In this document: piece by piece, positions 26,535 through 35,538 of the stretch
How positions within the stretch are numbered: the stretch's first letter is position 1
How the letters are laid out: every line of letters starts with the position of its first letter
NCBI RefSeq assembly: GCF_001904655.1
Contig: NZ_MRCC01000003.1
Span: 248,001-312,000, forward strand
Direction of reading: 5' to 3'
DNA: 64,000 nucleotides
From: Chroogloeocystis siderophila 5.2 s.c.1
GTDB lineage: Bacteria; Cyanobacteriota; Cyanobacteriia; Cyanobacteriales; Chroococcidiopsidaceae
Position numbers and translations under genes: made by a program
Notes under the pieces: generated by a model
Seen by the model: the letters and a program-made list of their open reading frames with translations, nothing else
The model's database searches: none
What the model was told of the DNA's origin: nothing

Positions 26535-27455
26535 TCATTGCCCTAATGCCCCTGGTGCGCCATTGAGTGTGCGTTTGGGCGAACAGGTGAGGATCATGAT
26601 GAGGAGGGTGAGAATGTAGGGGGAGGCATTGAAGAGGTAGTAGTAGGAATCGATACCAACGGATTGTAGCGCGGGACCGATCGCTTGCGCACCACCGAAG
26701 AGGAGCGAGGCGTATAAGCATTGCATCGGTTGCCAACGGGCAAAGATGACGAGGGCGACTGCCATTAAACCTTGACCGCCAGAAATACGTTCGTTCCAGC
26801 TACCAGGGTAGTAGAGGGATAAATAAGCACCGCCGATGCCTGCAAGGAAGCTACCAGCGATGATGCATAGCATTCGGACTTTGAAAATTGAGATTCCCAT
26901 TGCTTTGGCGGCGTCGGGGCTATCACCAACCGCGCGGATGTAGAGTCCCCAGCGTGTGGCGCGAAAGAACCATTGCATTAAGGGTGCGATCGCAATTCCA
27001 ATTAAAAACAACGGACTAATCTGCAATGCTGATTGCACTTGTGGTAAACTACTCCATGCCCCAAATTGCAGTGCGGGGAGTGGTGGAGCGGAAGGTTGAA
27101 TAAAGGGTTTACCTAAGAAAAAGGCAATCCCGCTCCCGAAGATAATCATCGCGATTCCTACTGCGACATCGTTGACTCTGGGTTGTTGCGATAGCCACCC
27201 GTGAATCACACCTAATATCATGCCGGCGACTCCTGCCATAATAACACCTAGCCACGGCGAAGTTGTAAGGTATGCAATCGCATACGCACTCATTGCACCT
27301 GTCAGTAGGGTTCCTTCAAGTCCTAAGTTGATTTTGCCGCTTTTTTCGGTGAGACACTCGCCCAAACTGACAAATAGAAACGGGGCGCTACCGCGTAGTG
27401 TTCCGGCGGCGATCGCTAGGGGAACTCCCCACCAGCCTAATGCTTCGGTTGCCAT
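26535..27455 (-). CDS. ABC transporter permease (BMP/nucleoside-type), second permease
   Basis: A 306-residue permease of the BPD_transp_2 family with about nine hydrophobic segments. The family motifs ECLTEKSGKINLGLEGTLL near residue 33 and AVGDSPDAAKAMGISIFKVR (ATPase contact loop) are clear, as is GPALQSVGIDSYYYLFNASPYILTLL at the end. YufQ/NupQ-type proteins share these. It pairs with the 27474-28529 permease. The final residues (GAPGALGQ) run into repeat-type sequence. The next gene downstream starts 88 bp later. Confidence 0.9.
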   Translation of the reverse strand: MATEALGWWGVPLAIAAGTLRGSAPFLFVSLGECLTEKSGKINLGLEGTLLTGAMSAYAIAYLTTSPWLGVIMAGVAGMILGVIHGWLSQQPRVNDVAVGIAMIIFGSGIAFFLGKPFIQPSAPPLPALQFGAWSSLPQVQSALQISPLFLIGIAIAPLMQWFFRATRWGLYIRAVGDSPDAAKAMGISIFKVRMLCIIAGSFLAGIGGAYLSLYYPGSWNERISGGQGLMAVALVIFARWQPMQCLYASLLFGGAQAIGPALQSVGIDSYYYLFNASPYILTLLIMILTCSPKRTLNGAPGALGQ

Positions 27456-27473
27456 CTCATCTCTCCTACAACG

Positions 27474-28529
27474 CTACGTAGTAACCGCTGACCCGTCCTT
27501 AAAAAACCTACCGTAGAGCGATTCGCTAAAGAGAACCACTAAGAATACTAAACCTTGAAAAACAAGAACTGTGGCATCAGGGAGGTTGTGCGATCGCTGT
27601 AAACTTCCACCACTTGCTAAAATTCCACCGAGTAAAATCGCGACTAAAGTTGCGGCTAATGGGTTATGTCGGGCAATAAATGCGACTAAAATACCGCTAT
27701 AGCCGTAATTTGCATTCAAAGATTCATTCGCGCGTCCATGCACTGCAGCAACTTCAACCATACCGGCTAATCCGGCACAAGAACCGGCTAAAAAGCAAAT
27801 CATTATTGTCAGTTTACCCACAGGAAGTCCTGCAATTCTCGCAGCGCGGATATTTCCACCCGCAACACGCGCCGCAAAGCCGAACGTTGTGCGTTGAATC
27901 AGGAAATAAGCGATAACACAAGCAACAAGTCCGTAAATCAAACCATAGTGAACGCGAGTTCCAGGGATATCGCCCAACATATTGATTTCTGCTATTGGGT
28001 AACTCGAAGGCTTGTTGAGCGAACTTGGATCGCGCATGGGTCCACCGACAAGGTGATTGAGGAGCGCGATCGCAATATAATTCAGTAGCAAGCTACTAAT
28101 CGTTTCATTTACGCCACGATAGTGTCGCAACGCACCAACAGCCCCAATCCACAATCCACCACACACAATTGAGGCGATCGCCATTGCAATTTGTACTATC
28201 GTAGGTGGCGCGGTTGATAAGGATAATCCTGCGGCGACAGCCCCCAATCCACCGACAATGATCGCGCCTTCGTTACCAATAATCACCAAACCCAAACGTG
28301 CAGGAAGCGCGGTACACAACGAACTCAGCATCAATGGTGCAGCGCGTAGTAACGTATTCTGAAACGCCCGCCAACTACCAAATGCAGATCGATAAATTGA
28401 AGCATAAACACCAAAAGGATCAGCACCAGCAAACGCACAAAAAATACCAAACAATAGCAACGAAAACAGCAACGCTGCTAACGGTATACAAATTGCTTCG
28501 AGGGTACGCGAGTTGTAACGGTTGATCAT
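27474..28529 (-). CDS. ABC transporter permease (BMP/nucleoside-type), first permease
   Basis: A 351-residue permease of the YufP/NupP type. It has the large N-terminal region with FGSWRAFQNTLLRAAPLMLSSLCTALPARLGL, the INIGNEGAII-like element VIIGNEGAIIVGGLGA, NETISSLLLNYIAIALLNHL and AGGNIRAARIAGLPVGKL. The ATG at 28529 is preferred to 28562 because the first 11 codons of the longer frame are encoded by TTGGTAA heptamer repeat. Only 18 bp separate it from the second permease, so the two are cotranscribed and form the channel of the importer. Confidence 0.9.
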   Translation of the reverse strand: MINRYNSRTLEAICIPLAALLFSLLLFGIFCAFAGADPFGVYASIYRSAFGSWRAFQNTLLRAAPLMLSSLCTALPARLGLVIIGNEGAIIVGGLGAVAAGLSLSTAPPTIVQIAMAIASIVCGGLWIGAVGALRHYRGVNETISSLLLNYIAIALLNHLVGGPMRDPSSLNKPSSYPIAEINMLGDIPGTRVHYGLIYGLVACVIAYFLIQRTTFGFAARVAGGNIRAARIAGLPVGKLTIMICFLAGSCAGLAGMVEVAAVHGRANESLNANYGYSGILVAFIARHNPLAATLVAILLGGILASGGSLQRSHNLPDATVLVFQGLVFLVVLFSESLYGRFFKDGSAVTT

Positions 28530-28624
28530 AATTTTGGTAATTGGTAATTGAGAACGATACATAAGTAATGCTTAGAATACGGTGAGCAGTTGGTAATTCT
28601 GTCCCATTACCTATTCCCTATTCC

Positions 28625-29818
28625 CTAACTACTCACATTCCCTACAACGCCCGAAACTAACCAATTCATCTTTTCCAATTCTTGATCTTGCTGCTGAAAA
28701 TCTTTACCGGCCGGAATCACAACTTTTCCGGTGTTATCTTTCAGTTCGCCTCGGTAAACAATCATGCTACCATCCATAAACTTTGCTTTAGCCGCATCCG
28801 CAGTTTGCCTAGCATCTGCACTCACCGCAGTACCATAAGGCGATAACTTCAAAAAGCCATCTTTCAAACCACCACGCACTAAATGGGGAATTCCGCCATT
28901 CATCAATGTTTGACCTGCGCGAATCATTTCGACATAATTCGTATAAACTTGCGTCCAATCCCACTCTGCACCTGTGAGATATCCTTTAGGAGCAAGCGCA
29001 GCTTGATTAGCATGGTAGCCACTACAGAAAATACCGCGTTTTTCAGCAGTTTCCATCACTACTTTAGGACTATCTACATGACAGGTAATAACGTCAATAC
29101 TTTGATCTGCCATACTGTTGGCTGCTTCAGCTTCTTTAACTGGTAATGCCCAGTCGCCTGTAAAAATCACTTGTGTTGTAATTTCAGGTTTAACACTACG
29201 CGCGCCCAACGTGAAGCTATTGATGTTACGCAATACCTGTGGAATCGGTTTAGCAGCAATAAAGCCTAATTTACCTGTTTTAGACGTTTGACCAGCAACA
29301 ACGCCAGCTACATACTGTGCTTCATCGATGTAACCGAAGTAACTACCAACGTTTTGCGGATGTACGCCTTCTTGGTAAAGTCCACCGCAGTGAAAAAACT
29401 GAACTTCAGGATATTCTTGGGCAATTTTGAGGATATGCGGATCGTAATAGCCAAAAGAAGTAGGAAACAAGATAGTCGCGCCATCTTCTTCAATCATATT
29501 CCGCATCGTTTCTTCGACTGCGGTTGTTTCAGGAACGTTCGCTTCTTCAACAATTCTGACACCTGGGAGTTTAGCAATTCCTGCTGCGCCTTCTGCATGA
29601 GCTTGATTGTAACCGTAGTCATCTTTAGGACCAACGTAAATAAAACCAATCACAAGCGGATTATCTCCACCACCCGCAGTAGTCGCTTGCGTTTCTTGAG
29701 TGGAAGCACATCCACCTAACTTGGCGGTTACTCCAAATGCAGTCGTTGCTAAAAGCCCACGAACAACTTGACGACGAGATAAATAGATTCTTTTACTCAC
29801 TCTAACTCTCCTTAACAC
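28625..29818 (-). CDS. BMP-family (basic membrane protein) ABC substrate-binding lipoprotein
   Basis: A 397-residue BMP/Med-type binding protein. The N-terminus has an arginine-rich part (SRRQVVRGLL), a hydrophobic segment and a lipobox LGGC (Cys at about residue 37), so it should be a periplasmic lipoprotein. The core begins PLVIGFIYVGPKDDYGYNQAHAEG and contains ILFPTSFGYYDPHILKIAQEYP and KLGFIAAKPIPQVLRNINSF. Characterised BMP proteins bind purine nucleosides or similar heterocycles, but this subgroup, encoded with amidases, may bind another N-rich ligand. First gene of the nine-gene operon. Confidence 0.88.
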   Translation of the reverse strand: MLRRVRVSKRIYLSRRQVVRGLLATTAFGVTAKLGGCASTQETQATTAGGGDNPLVIGFIYVGPKDDYGYNQAHAEGAAGIAKLPGVRIVEEANVPETTAVEETMRNMIEEDGATILFPTSFGYYDPHILKIAQEYPEVQFFHCGGLYQEGVHPQNVGSYFGYIDEAQYVAGVVAGQTSKTGKLGFIAAKPIPQVLRNINSFTLGARSVKPEITTQVIFTGDWALPVKEAEAANSMADQSIDVITCHVDSPKVVMETAEKRGIFCSGYHANQAALAPKGYLTGAEWDWTQVYTNYVEMIRAGQTLMNGGIPHLVRGGLKDGFLKLSPYGTAVSADARQTADAAKAKFMDGSMIVYRGELKDNTGKVVIPAGKDFQQQDQELEKMNWLVSGVVGNVSS

Positions 29819-30206
29819 AAGGATCGTTGCGGAAAATTGCTTTCTTTGTTAAGTGAGCTTATCAGTCTTATTCAATAATAAAAATGCAAAAAAGTTCGCT
29901 AAAGGTGCGCTAAAAGTGCGAGGAATGTTGCCCAAGTAACAAAGAGCAAGTCAAGAAAACTCTAAAATCTGCATTGATGAAGCTGCTGTAAGAATTACCA
30001 GGGATAGATACTAGCAATTTATAGGTGTGAGCAAGGTGCAAATTACACAACTGTTCATTTAGATGCTTCAGCTTAGCTAGAAACACTATATCTACATATT
30101 GCTCAAATTAAAACTGCATTAAAAACTACCTTTTGCTTTGTGTCCTCAGTGTCTACCCTGCGGGAAGGCTACGCCAATGTGGTTCGTTGTTTCATAATTT
30201 TGCGTA
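29819..30206. other. Divergent regulatory region between the BMP operon and the WD40 gene
   Basis: It holds three 11-bp direct repeats and a likely -10 for the BMP operon at its left end, and a TGTCTACCCTGCGGGAAGGC-type dispersed repeat at about 30150-30185 just before the WD40 gene. No small coding frame and no GTA-N8-TAC NtcA site is seen. Confidence 0.6.
29875..29926 (-). promoter_or_regulatory. Putative promoter of the BMP/amidase operon with three 11-bp direct repeats
   Basis: On the plus strand GTTCGCTAAAG (29894-29904), GTGCGCTAAAA (29905-29915) and GTGCGAGGAAT (29916-29926) follow one another with an exact 11-bp period, that is one helical turn. On the minus strand TATTAT (29875-29880) could be the -10, placing the repeats over and upstream of the -35 region, 57 bp before the ATG. 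This is how tandem activator or repressor sites are arranged; the regulator is unknown. Confidence 0.5.
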
Positions 30207-33200
30207 ATGAATAGTGAAGAAGCACTAGCAATTGTCCAAACTTTAGCTGAAGAACCTTTAAGTAAGCTGCAAGCTTCTGTATTTTGTTATGCATGGGAAG
30301 AACAGCCGTACCAAGAAATTGCCAAACAACTTGGTTATGAAGTTGGTTATCTCAAGCAAACCGGTTCGCAGTTATGGCAAGTTCTCAGTCGCGCTTTTGG
30401 GGAAAAAGTTTCTAAAAGTAACGTGCAGTTAGTTCTTAAGCGCAAAGCCAGAGAGTTGACTGATGAATGCGTAGGCAATTCCGTTCAAAGTCTTAAGTAC
30501 GACGATTGGGGTAACGCTCCTGATGTATCAGTTTTTTATGGTAGAAGTGCAGAATTAGCAACACTCGAACAATGGATTATTCGCGATCGCTGTCGTTGGG
30601 TTGGCTTGTATGGAATGGGTGGAATTGGTAAAACCTGTCTCGCAGTCAAGTTAGCGCGCGAAATTCAAAGTAATTTCGAGTACATCATTTGGCGCAGTTT
30701 GCGGAATGCACCACCGATTTTAGACTTATTGGCAGATTTAATCCAATTTCTGTCACAGCAACGCGAAACGGATTTACCAAATACGCTTGATGGTTGCATT
30801 TTACAGTTATTGCAATACTTACGCGCGCATCGCTGTTTATTGATTCTCGATAATGGCGAGACAATCCTACGATCGCCTTCTACTGACGAAGGGTACACTC
30901 AGTTATTCAAATCTATTGCCCAAACTCATCATCAAAGTACACTAGTCCTCACAAGTCGCGAAAAGCCTAACTCAATTGCGCTGGAAGAAGGAGAAAATTT
31001 ACCCGTGCGATCGCTACGACTTTCAGGTTTAAATGAAAGTGCGATCAAAAAAATCTTTGAAACCAAAGGATCTTTCACCGCGTCCCATCCCGAATGGAAA
31101 CTATTAGTTCATCATTATGCAGGTAATCCTTTAGCTTTAAAAATTGTTGCTGCGGGTATTCAGAACTTTTTTGATTGTAGTATCAGTAACTTTTTAGAAG
31201 TTCTACCGCAAGCTGCTATCGTTTTTGGTGACATCCGAGATTTACTAGCAAGTCAAATTCATTACCTACCAGAATTAGAATTACAGATTTTGTACTGGTT
31301 AGCAATTAATCGAGAGCCTGTCACTTTATCTGAACTCAAAACAGATATTATTCCACAGATAACTTTAGGTGAATTATTAGATGCGATCGCGGCTTTAGAA
31401 AGAAAATGCCTAATTGATAAAATTGCACCTACGCCAATTGAAAACAGTAGGTTTACATTGCAACCTGTCGTTATGGAGTATATCGGTGATCGTTTCATCC
31501 ATCAAATTTGTGAAGAAATTACGCATAAAAATCTACACCTTTTTAATTCGCACACGCTGATTAAAGCAACTGCTAAAGATTATATTCGGGAAACACAAAA
31601 GTGCCTGATACTTCAACCGATTATAGACAAATTAATTAATAATAGTAGTAAAGCAAAATTAGAAACAAAATTTCAACAAATTCTCTGCGAGTTGCGCGAG
31701 ACTCAACAAGTAACTGGGTATGCAGGTGGAAATATACTCAATATACTTTGCTATTTACAAACCGATCTGAGCGGTTGGGATTTTTCGCAAATTAGTATTT
31801 GGCAAGCATACTTGTGTTGCAGCAATTTACAACAAGTTAATTTCACCTCAGCAAACTTTGCTAAATCTGTTTTTACTGATACTTTTAGTCAAGTTTTATC
31901 GGTTGCTTTTAGTCCTGATGGTAAGTTACTTGCAACAGGCGATGTCAACCATGAAATTCATGTCTGGCAAGTCACTGACGGAAAACAAGTACTTACTTGT
32001 AAAGTCGATGCAGGTTGGTTGTGGTGTGTTGCTTTTAGTCCTAATGGTCGCCACTTAGCAAGTAGCGCCAACTGTACCGTAAATTTGTGGGATGTCCAGA
32101 CAGGAGAATGCATTAAATCATTTCCAGGGTACACTGACCGTGTATTTTCTGTGGCGTTTAGTCCTGATGGTCGAATGCTAGCAAGTGGTAGTGAAGATCG
32201 CTTAGTACGAGTTTGGGATATTAAAACGGGTGAATTGTTGCATACTTTTGCTGGACATACGGATGAAGTGCGTTCAGTTGCTTTTGCACCGCAACACTAT
32301 GCACATAGCCGTCACGGAGGATTGCTAGCAAGTGGTAGTTTTGACGGTACTGTGCGCGTTTGGAATATAGATACAGGCGAGTGTTTGAAACTTGCGGAAC
32401 ATCAACAAAAAGTGTGGTCTATAGCGTTTAGTCCTGATGGCAGTATCATTGCGAGTGGCAGTAGCGATCGCACAATCAAACTTTGGGATATTCGCACAGG
32501 GACAAGTATTAAAACTATGACTGCACACTCGCAGCAAATTCGCACCGTTGCGTTTAGCAGTGATGGGCGAACGCTAGCAAGCGGTAGTGACGATCAATCG
32601 GTCAGGATCTGGAATTATCATACAGGTGAGGTTTTACGAGTTCTTAAAGGACATACGAGTTGGATATCGACAGTTGCATTTAGTCCCAATAACTACTTAT
32701 TGGCTAGTAGCAGTGAAGATCGATCCGTGCGTTTGTGGGATAGCCGCAATAACTTTTGTCTGAAGACTTTGCAAGGGCATAGTAATGGTGTTTGGTGCGT
32801 TGCTTTTAGTCCCGATGGTACGCAGCTTGCGAGTGGTTCTCAGGATCGCTTGATCCGCTTGTGGGATACAACAACAGGTAAGCATTTGGGTAGCTTACAA
32901 GGACATACTAGCTGGATTTGGTCGGTAGCTTTCCATCCTGAGGGCAATATCTTAGCAAGTGGTAGCGAAGACCGCACAATTAGATTATGGGATACTCAGA
33001 CACGACAACATTTAACAACGCTCAAAGGGCACGCTGATGCAGTGTTTGCTGTGATATTTAGCCCTGATGGTAAAACACTGTTTAGCGGTAGTCTCGACGG
33101 AACAATTAGACTTTGGAACATACAACAACAAACGTGTCATCCTTGGCAAGGACATCGCGGCGGTGTTTGGTCAATTGCTTTAAGCGTAGATGGAACGCTA

Positions 33201-33785
33201 CTAGCAAGTGGTAGTCAAGATCAAACGATTAAACTTTGGGATGTTCAAACAGGTTGCTGCATTAAGACGCTATCCGGACATACGAGTTGGATTCGTGCAT
33301 GTGCTATCAGTCGCGATCGCCTATATCTTGTCAGCGGTAGTGCTGACGGCGTGATTAAAGTTTGGCAAATTGAAACAGGGCAATGCATCCAAACGCTACA
33401 GGCGCATCAGGGTCCAGTATTATCAATTGTTTTTGATCCTAGTGGCAAGAACTTTGCAACGTGTGGCACTGATGCAGTGATAAAACTTTGGCAATGGCAG
33501 CCGACTTGTACAATTTCAAAGACTCTACACGGACATAGTAAATGGGTCAGGTTCCTAGCTTACAACTCCGAGGGACTTCTTGCAAGTTGTAGTCAAGACG
33601 AAACAATCAAACTTTGGAATTTTAACGGTAATCGCCATCTCACTCACAAAACACTACAAGTTCCTAGACCTTACGAGGGCATGAATATTACTGATGCTCA
33701 AGGCTTGACAGCAGCAACTACGACTACACTGAAAATATTGGGTGCTATTGATTCCAATAATATAGCGGCTAGTAACTTCTGTTAG
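30207..33785 (+). CDS. STAND NTPase (NB-ARC type) with N-terminal HTH and 14 WD40 repeats
   Basis: A 1192-residue signalling protein. Residues 1-90 form a helical region with a sigma-70-like helix-turn-helix look (YQEIAKQLGYEVGYLKQTGSQLW). Next is an NB-ARC-type ATPase with Walker A GMGGIGKT at 136-143, a Walker B CLLILDN near 212-218 and a winged helix (about 340-430). A short pentapeptide-like linker (LQTDLSGWDFSQ) leads to about 14 WD40 repeats (about residues 560-1150), enough for two seven-bladed propellers. Repeat 4 carries an HYAHSRHGG insertion. STAND proteins oligomerise on ligand sensing; the propellers would be the sensor. No effector enzyme domain is evident, so output may be through the N-terminal domain. 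Confidence 0.88.
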   Translation: MNSEEALAIVQTLAEEPLSKLQASVFCYAWEEQPYQEIAKQLGYEVGYLKQTGSQLWQVLSRAFGEKVSKSNVQLVLKRKARELTDECVGNSVQSLKYDDWGNAPDVSVFYGRSAELATLEQWIIRDRCRWVGLYGMGGIGKTCLAVKLAREIQSNFEYIIWRSLRNAPPILDLLADLIQFLSQQRETDLPNTLDGCILQLLQYLRAHRCLLILDNGETILRSPSTDEGYTQLFKSIAQTHHQSTLVLTSREKPNSIALEEGENLPVRSLRLSGLNESAIKKIFETKGSFTASHPEWKLLVHHYAGNPLALKIVAAGIQNFFDCSISNFLEVLPQAAIVFGDIRDLLASQIHYLPELELQILYWLAINREPVTLSELKTDIIPQITLGELLDAIAALERKCLIDKIAPTPIENSRFTLQPVVMEYIGDRFIHQICEEITHKNLHLFNSHTLIKATAKDYIRETQKCLILQPIIDKLINNSSKAKLETKFQQILCELRETQQVTGYAGGNILNILCYLQTDLSGWDFSQISIWQAYLCCSNLQQVNFTSANFAKSVFTDTFSQVLSVAFSPDGKLLATGDVNHEIHVWQVTDGKQVLTCKVDAGWLWCVAFSPNGRHLASSANCTVNLWDVQTGECIKSFPGYTDRVFSVAFSPDGRMLASGSEDRLVRVWDIKTGELLHTFAGHTDEVRSVAFAPQHYAHSRHGGLLASGSFDGTVRVWNIDTGECLKLAEHQQKVWSIAFSPDGSIIASGSSDRTIKLWDIRTGTSIKTMTAHSQQIRTVAFSSDGRTLASGSDDQSVRIWNYHTGEVLRVLKGHTSWISTVAFSPNNYLLASSSEDRSVRLWDSRNNFCLKTLQGHSNGVWCVAFSPDGTQLASGSQDRLIRLWDTTTGKHLGSLQGHTSWIWSVAFHPEGNILASGSEDRTIRLWDTQTRQHLTTLKGHADAVFAVIFSPDGKTLFSGSLDGTIRLWNIQQQTCHPWQGHRGGVWSIALSVDGTLLASGSQDQTIKLWDVQTGCCIKTLSGHTSWIRACAISRDRLYLVSGSADGVIKVWQIETGQCIQTLQAHQGPVLSIVFDPSGKNFATCGTDAVIKLWQWQPTCTISKTLHGHSKWVRFLAYNSEGLLASCSQDETIKLWNFNGNRHLTHKTLQVPRPYEGMNITDAQGLTAATTTTLKILGAIDSNNIAASNFC

Positions 33786-33897
33786 CTATTAACTTTTTTT
33801 TAAAAGCTTTATAGCGTAATAGATTTACTATATATACCTGTCTTAACCTGAATGCGTCTTGCTATACAAAAAAATCAATAGGGTAATAGCATCAAAA

Positions 33898-34413
33898 TTA
33901 TATTCTATCTATCCAATCTTTTCCACCAGGAAGTTGACTTAATATCTCGTTAATTACTGTAGATAACTCTTTTGGCGAGTAATTGTATGTAAGTACTAGC
34001 AACTTAAGTGCATCTGTTATTATCTGCTTTTTATTAGCGATCGCGGCAAGCTGGGAAGGACTATAATTCCCTTCCATCACTTCTTCACTAGCAAGATAGA
34101 TAGCTTCTTCAAATTCATCTTCTAGCATTGCCTCCCACTCGTCAGGCTTGACGTAATATGAAGTCTTGTTGTCTTGTAAATTCAACTTTTTGATTTCTCT
34201 AATTGAGCTACGAATTGAATTTGCCCAAGAATTAGTTAACCGCTGTTCTACCTGATTTTTTATTAAATGAATTAATAACCTTAGTAGAAATGATTGAATA
34301 TTACGCAGAATTGCTTGTCTACTCATTCCCTCAAGCTCATCTACAATTGCTAAAGCATCTGCGTAGCGTCCCTCTAAAATACTCTTTCTAAGGTCTACAA
34401 GTTCCTGCGTCAT
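33898..34413 (-). CDS. DUF29-family protein
   Basis: A 171-residue, mostly helical protein. The segment [42 protein letters not shown] corresponds to the DUF29 core (a short helix, EEL-type turn and long amphipathic helix), followed by [20 protein letters not shown]29 proteins are abundant in cyanobacteria and of unknown function; some resemble small toxin-antitoxin-like accessory proteins, but there is no partner gene here. It lies convergent with the WD40 gene. Confidence 0.72.
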   Translation of the reverse strand: MTQELVDLRKSILEGRYADALAIVDELEGMSRQAILRNIQSFLLRLLIHLIKNQVEQRLTNSWANSIRSSIREIKKLNLQDNKTSYYVKPDEWEAMLEDEFEEAIYLASEEVMEGNYSPSQLAAIANKKQIITDALKLLVLTYNYSPKELSTVINEILSQLPGGKDWIDRI

Positions 34414-34472
34414 TACTCACAACTTATTACCTACCTAAAAGTATTTTCATTCTACTTGGCATTCGTCTCAAG

Positions 34473-35010
34473 GTGAATGATGCTCAAGGTAGTCCAATAG
34501 AAATTGCGGCAGTGGTAGTGTGGCGAGTCGTAGATTCAGCGAAATCGCAGTTTGGAGTTGATGATTACGTACAGTTTGTGGCGTGGCAAAGTGAAACTGC
34601 ATTAAGAGCCTTAGCGATACGTTACCCTTATGATGCTCCTGATGAGACTGCGATTCCTTCTTTGCGAGGCACTCCTGATGATAATTGCTCATGCATTGCA
34701 AAAGGAACTGCAAATGCGCTTAGAAGTGACAGGAGTTGAAGTATTATAAGCAAGACTATCACATCTAGCTTATGCTCCTGAAATCGCCCAAATGATGCTA
34801 CGTCGCCAACAAGCCAGCGCAATTATTGATGCACGCAGACAACTAGTGGAAGGTGCAGTGGGAATGGTAAACGAAGCCCTCAAGCGATTGAGTGAACAGC
34901 AAATTATAGAATTAGACGAAGAGCGCAAAGCGAGTATGATCAACAATTTACTCGTTGTTTTAACCTCGGATCAAAATGCTCAACCTGTGGTGAACACTGG
35001 TAGTTTGTAG
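34473..35010 (+). pseudogene. Decayed SPFH/Band 7-domain protein
   Basis: The conserved stretch [24 protein letters not shown] and later [13 protein letters not shown] belong to the SPFH (stomatin/prohibitin) family. At about 34676-34684 one extra base shifts the frame; the other frame then continues with [20 protein letters not shown], reaches an in-frame TAA at 34747-34749 where Glu is expected, and resumes with [25 protein letters not shown] to a normal end at 35010. The N-terminal third, with the membrane anchor, is also missing. The gene is thus inactivated at least twice. Confidence 0.78.
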
Positions 35011-35012
35011 AC

Positions 35013-35210
35013 ATGAGCCAGAAGAAAAGGTTTTTACTGCGATGAGACCACAGGCTTTATAAGGTCATGGAAAAATGGTCTGCTGATGAGCTAAGAAGTG
35101 TCAACGCTCAGATCGAGTATCGGCTGACAGAAGCAGCACGTAAGACGGGAAGATGGCAAGAAAGTCAACGCCATAAATCTAATAATTCTCAAGAGGAAGA
35201 AGACAAGTAA
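35013..35210 (+). pseudogene. Decayed Arc-type ribbon-helix-helix gene downstream of the SPFH pseudogene
   Basis: Starting at ATG 35013 the frame reads MSQKKRFLLR then a TGA; the family continuation (MRP, then LYKVMEKW) is split between frames, so small indels at about 35042-35060 broke it. From ATG 35067 an intact 47-codon frame remains: [28 protein letters not shown], which is the Arc-like DNA-binding helix pair. Arc-type genes normally accompany this SPFH subfamily, so both members of the pair have decayed together. The 47-residue remainder lacks the beta strand needed for DNA binding. Confidence 0.68.
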
Positions 35211-35236
35211 GGTTTCTCCTTCTTCCTCTTGCGTTT
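35190..35236 (+). terminator. Rho-independent-type terminator with a 13-bp perfect stem
   Basis: CAAGAGGAAGAAG (35190-35202) pairs perfectly with CTTCTTCCTCTTG (35219-35231) around a 16-base loop that includes the Arc-frame stop codon; CGTTTTTG follows. It remains intact although the genes in front of it are broken. Confidence 0.75.
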
Positions 35237-35538
35237 TTGTAGATGATACAGAGTATACTTATTTAAGAATATTTCTCAAGTTATTTATATAGCAAGTGAG
35301 AAAATTTACTACTTAGAGTAATTGTTAAACCTTGTAAAGGTAATCCAGAAAAATATGCAGCATCAACCTAAACTTAAAGCCATAAGATGCGCTATGTAGA
35401 CCGTATAGCCACTGATAGCAGTAGCTAGAGCCTTGCAAAATTGTGAAATTGTCTTCGTCAAGCAGAATAATACAATTGATAAAGATATATTGTTAAACTT
35501 AGTAACAAAGCTGAAAACACTGGGGTATTGTAACGGCT
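35237..35538. other. Upstream region of hemH
   Basis: About 300 bp of AT-rich sequence. Short direct and inverted pieces (TAGCCACTGATAGCAGTAGCT) occur near 35405, and a TATATT at about 35485 could be a -10. No coding frame is supportable. Confidence 0.4.

Noticed and set aside
26236-26619. 127-codon plus-strand frame
   Set aside because: Antisense of the allophanate-domain and permease genes and the GACGCAGAG repeat between them.
29819-30206. Guanidine or other riboswitch upstream of the BMP operon
   Set aside because: No recognisable riboswitch core sequences; the only structure is the 11-bp direct repeats.
30207-33785. WD40/STAND protein as part of a defence island
   Set aside because: No toxin, nuclease, restriction or transposase genes nearby; the N-terminal domain is not a known killing effector.
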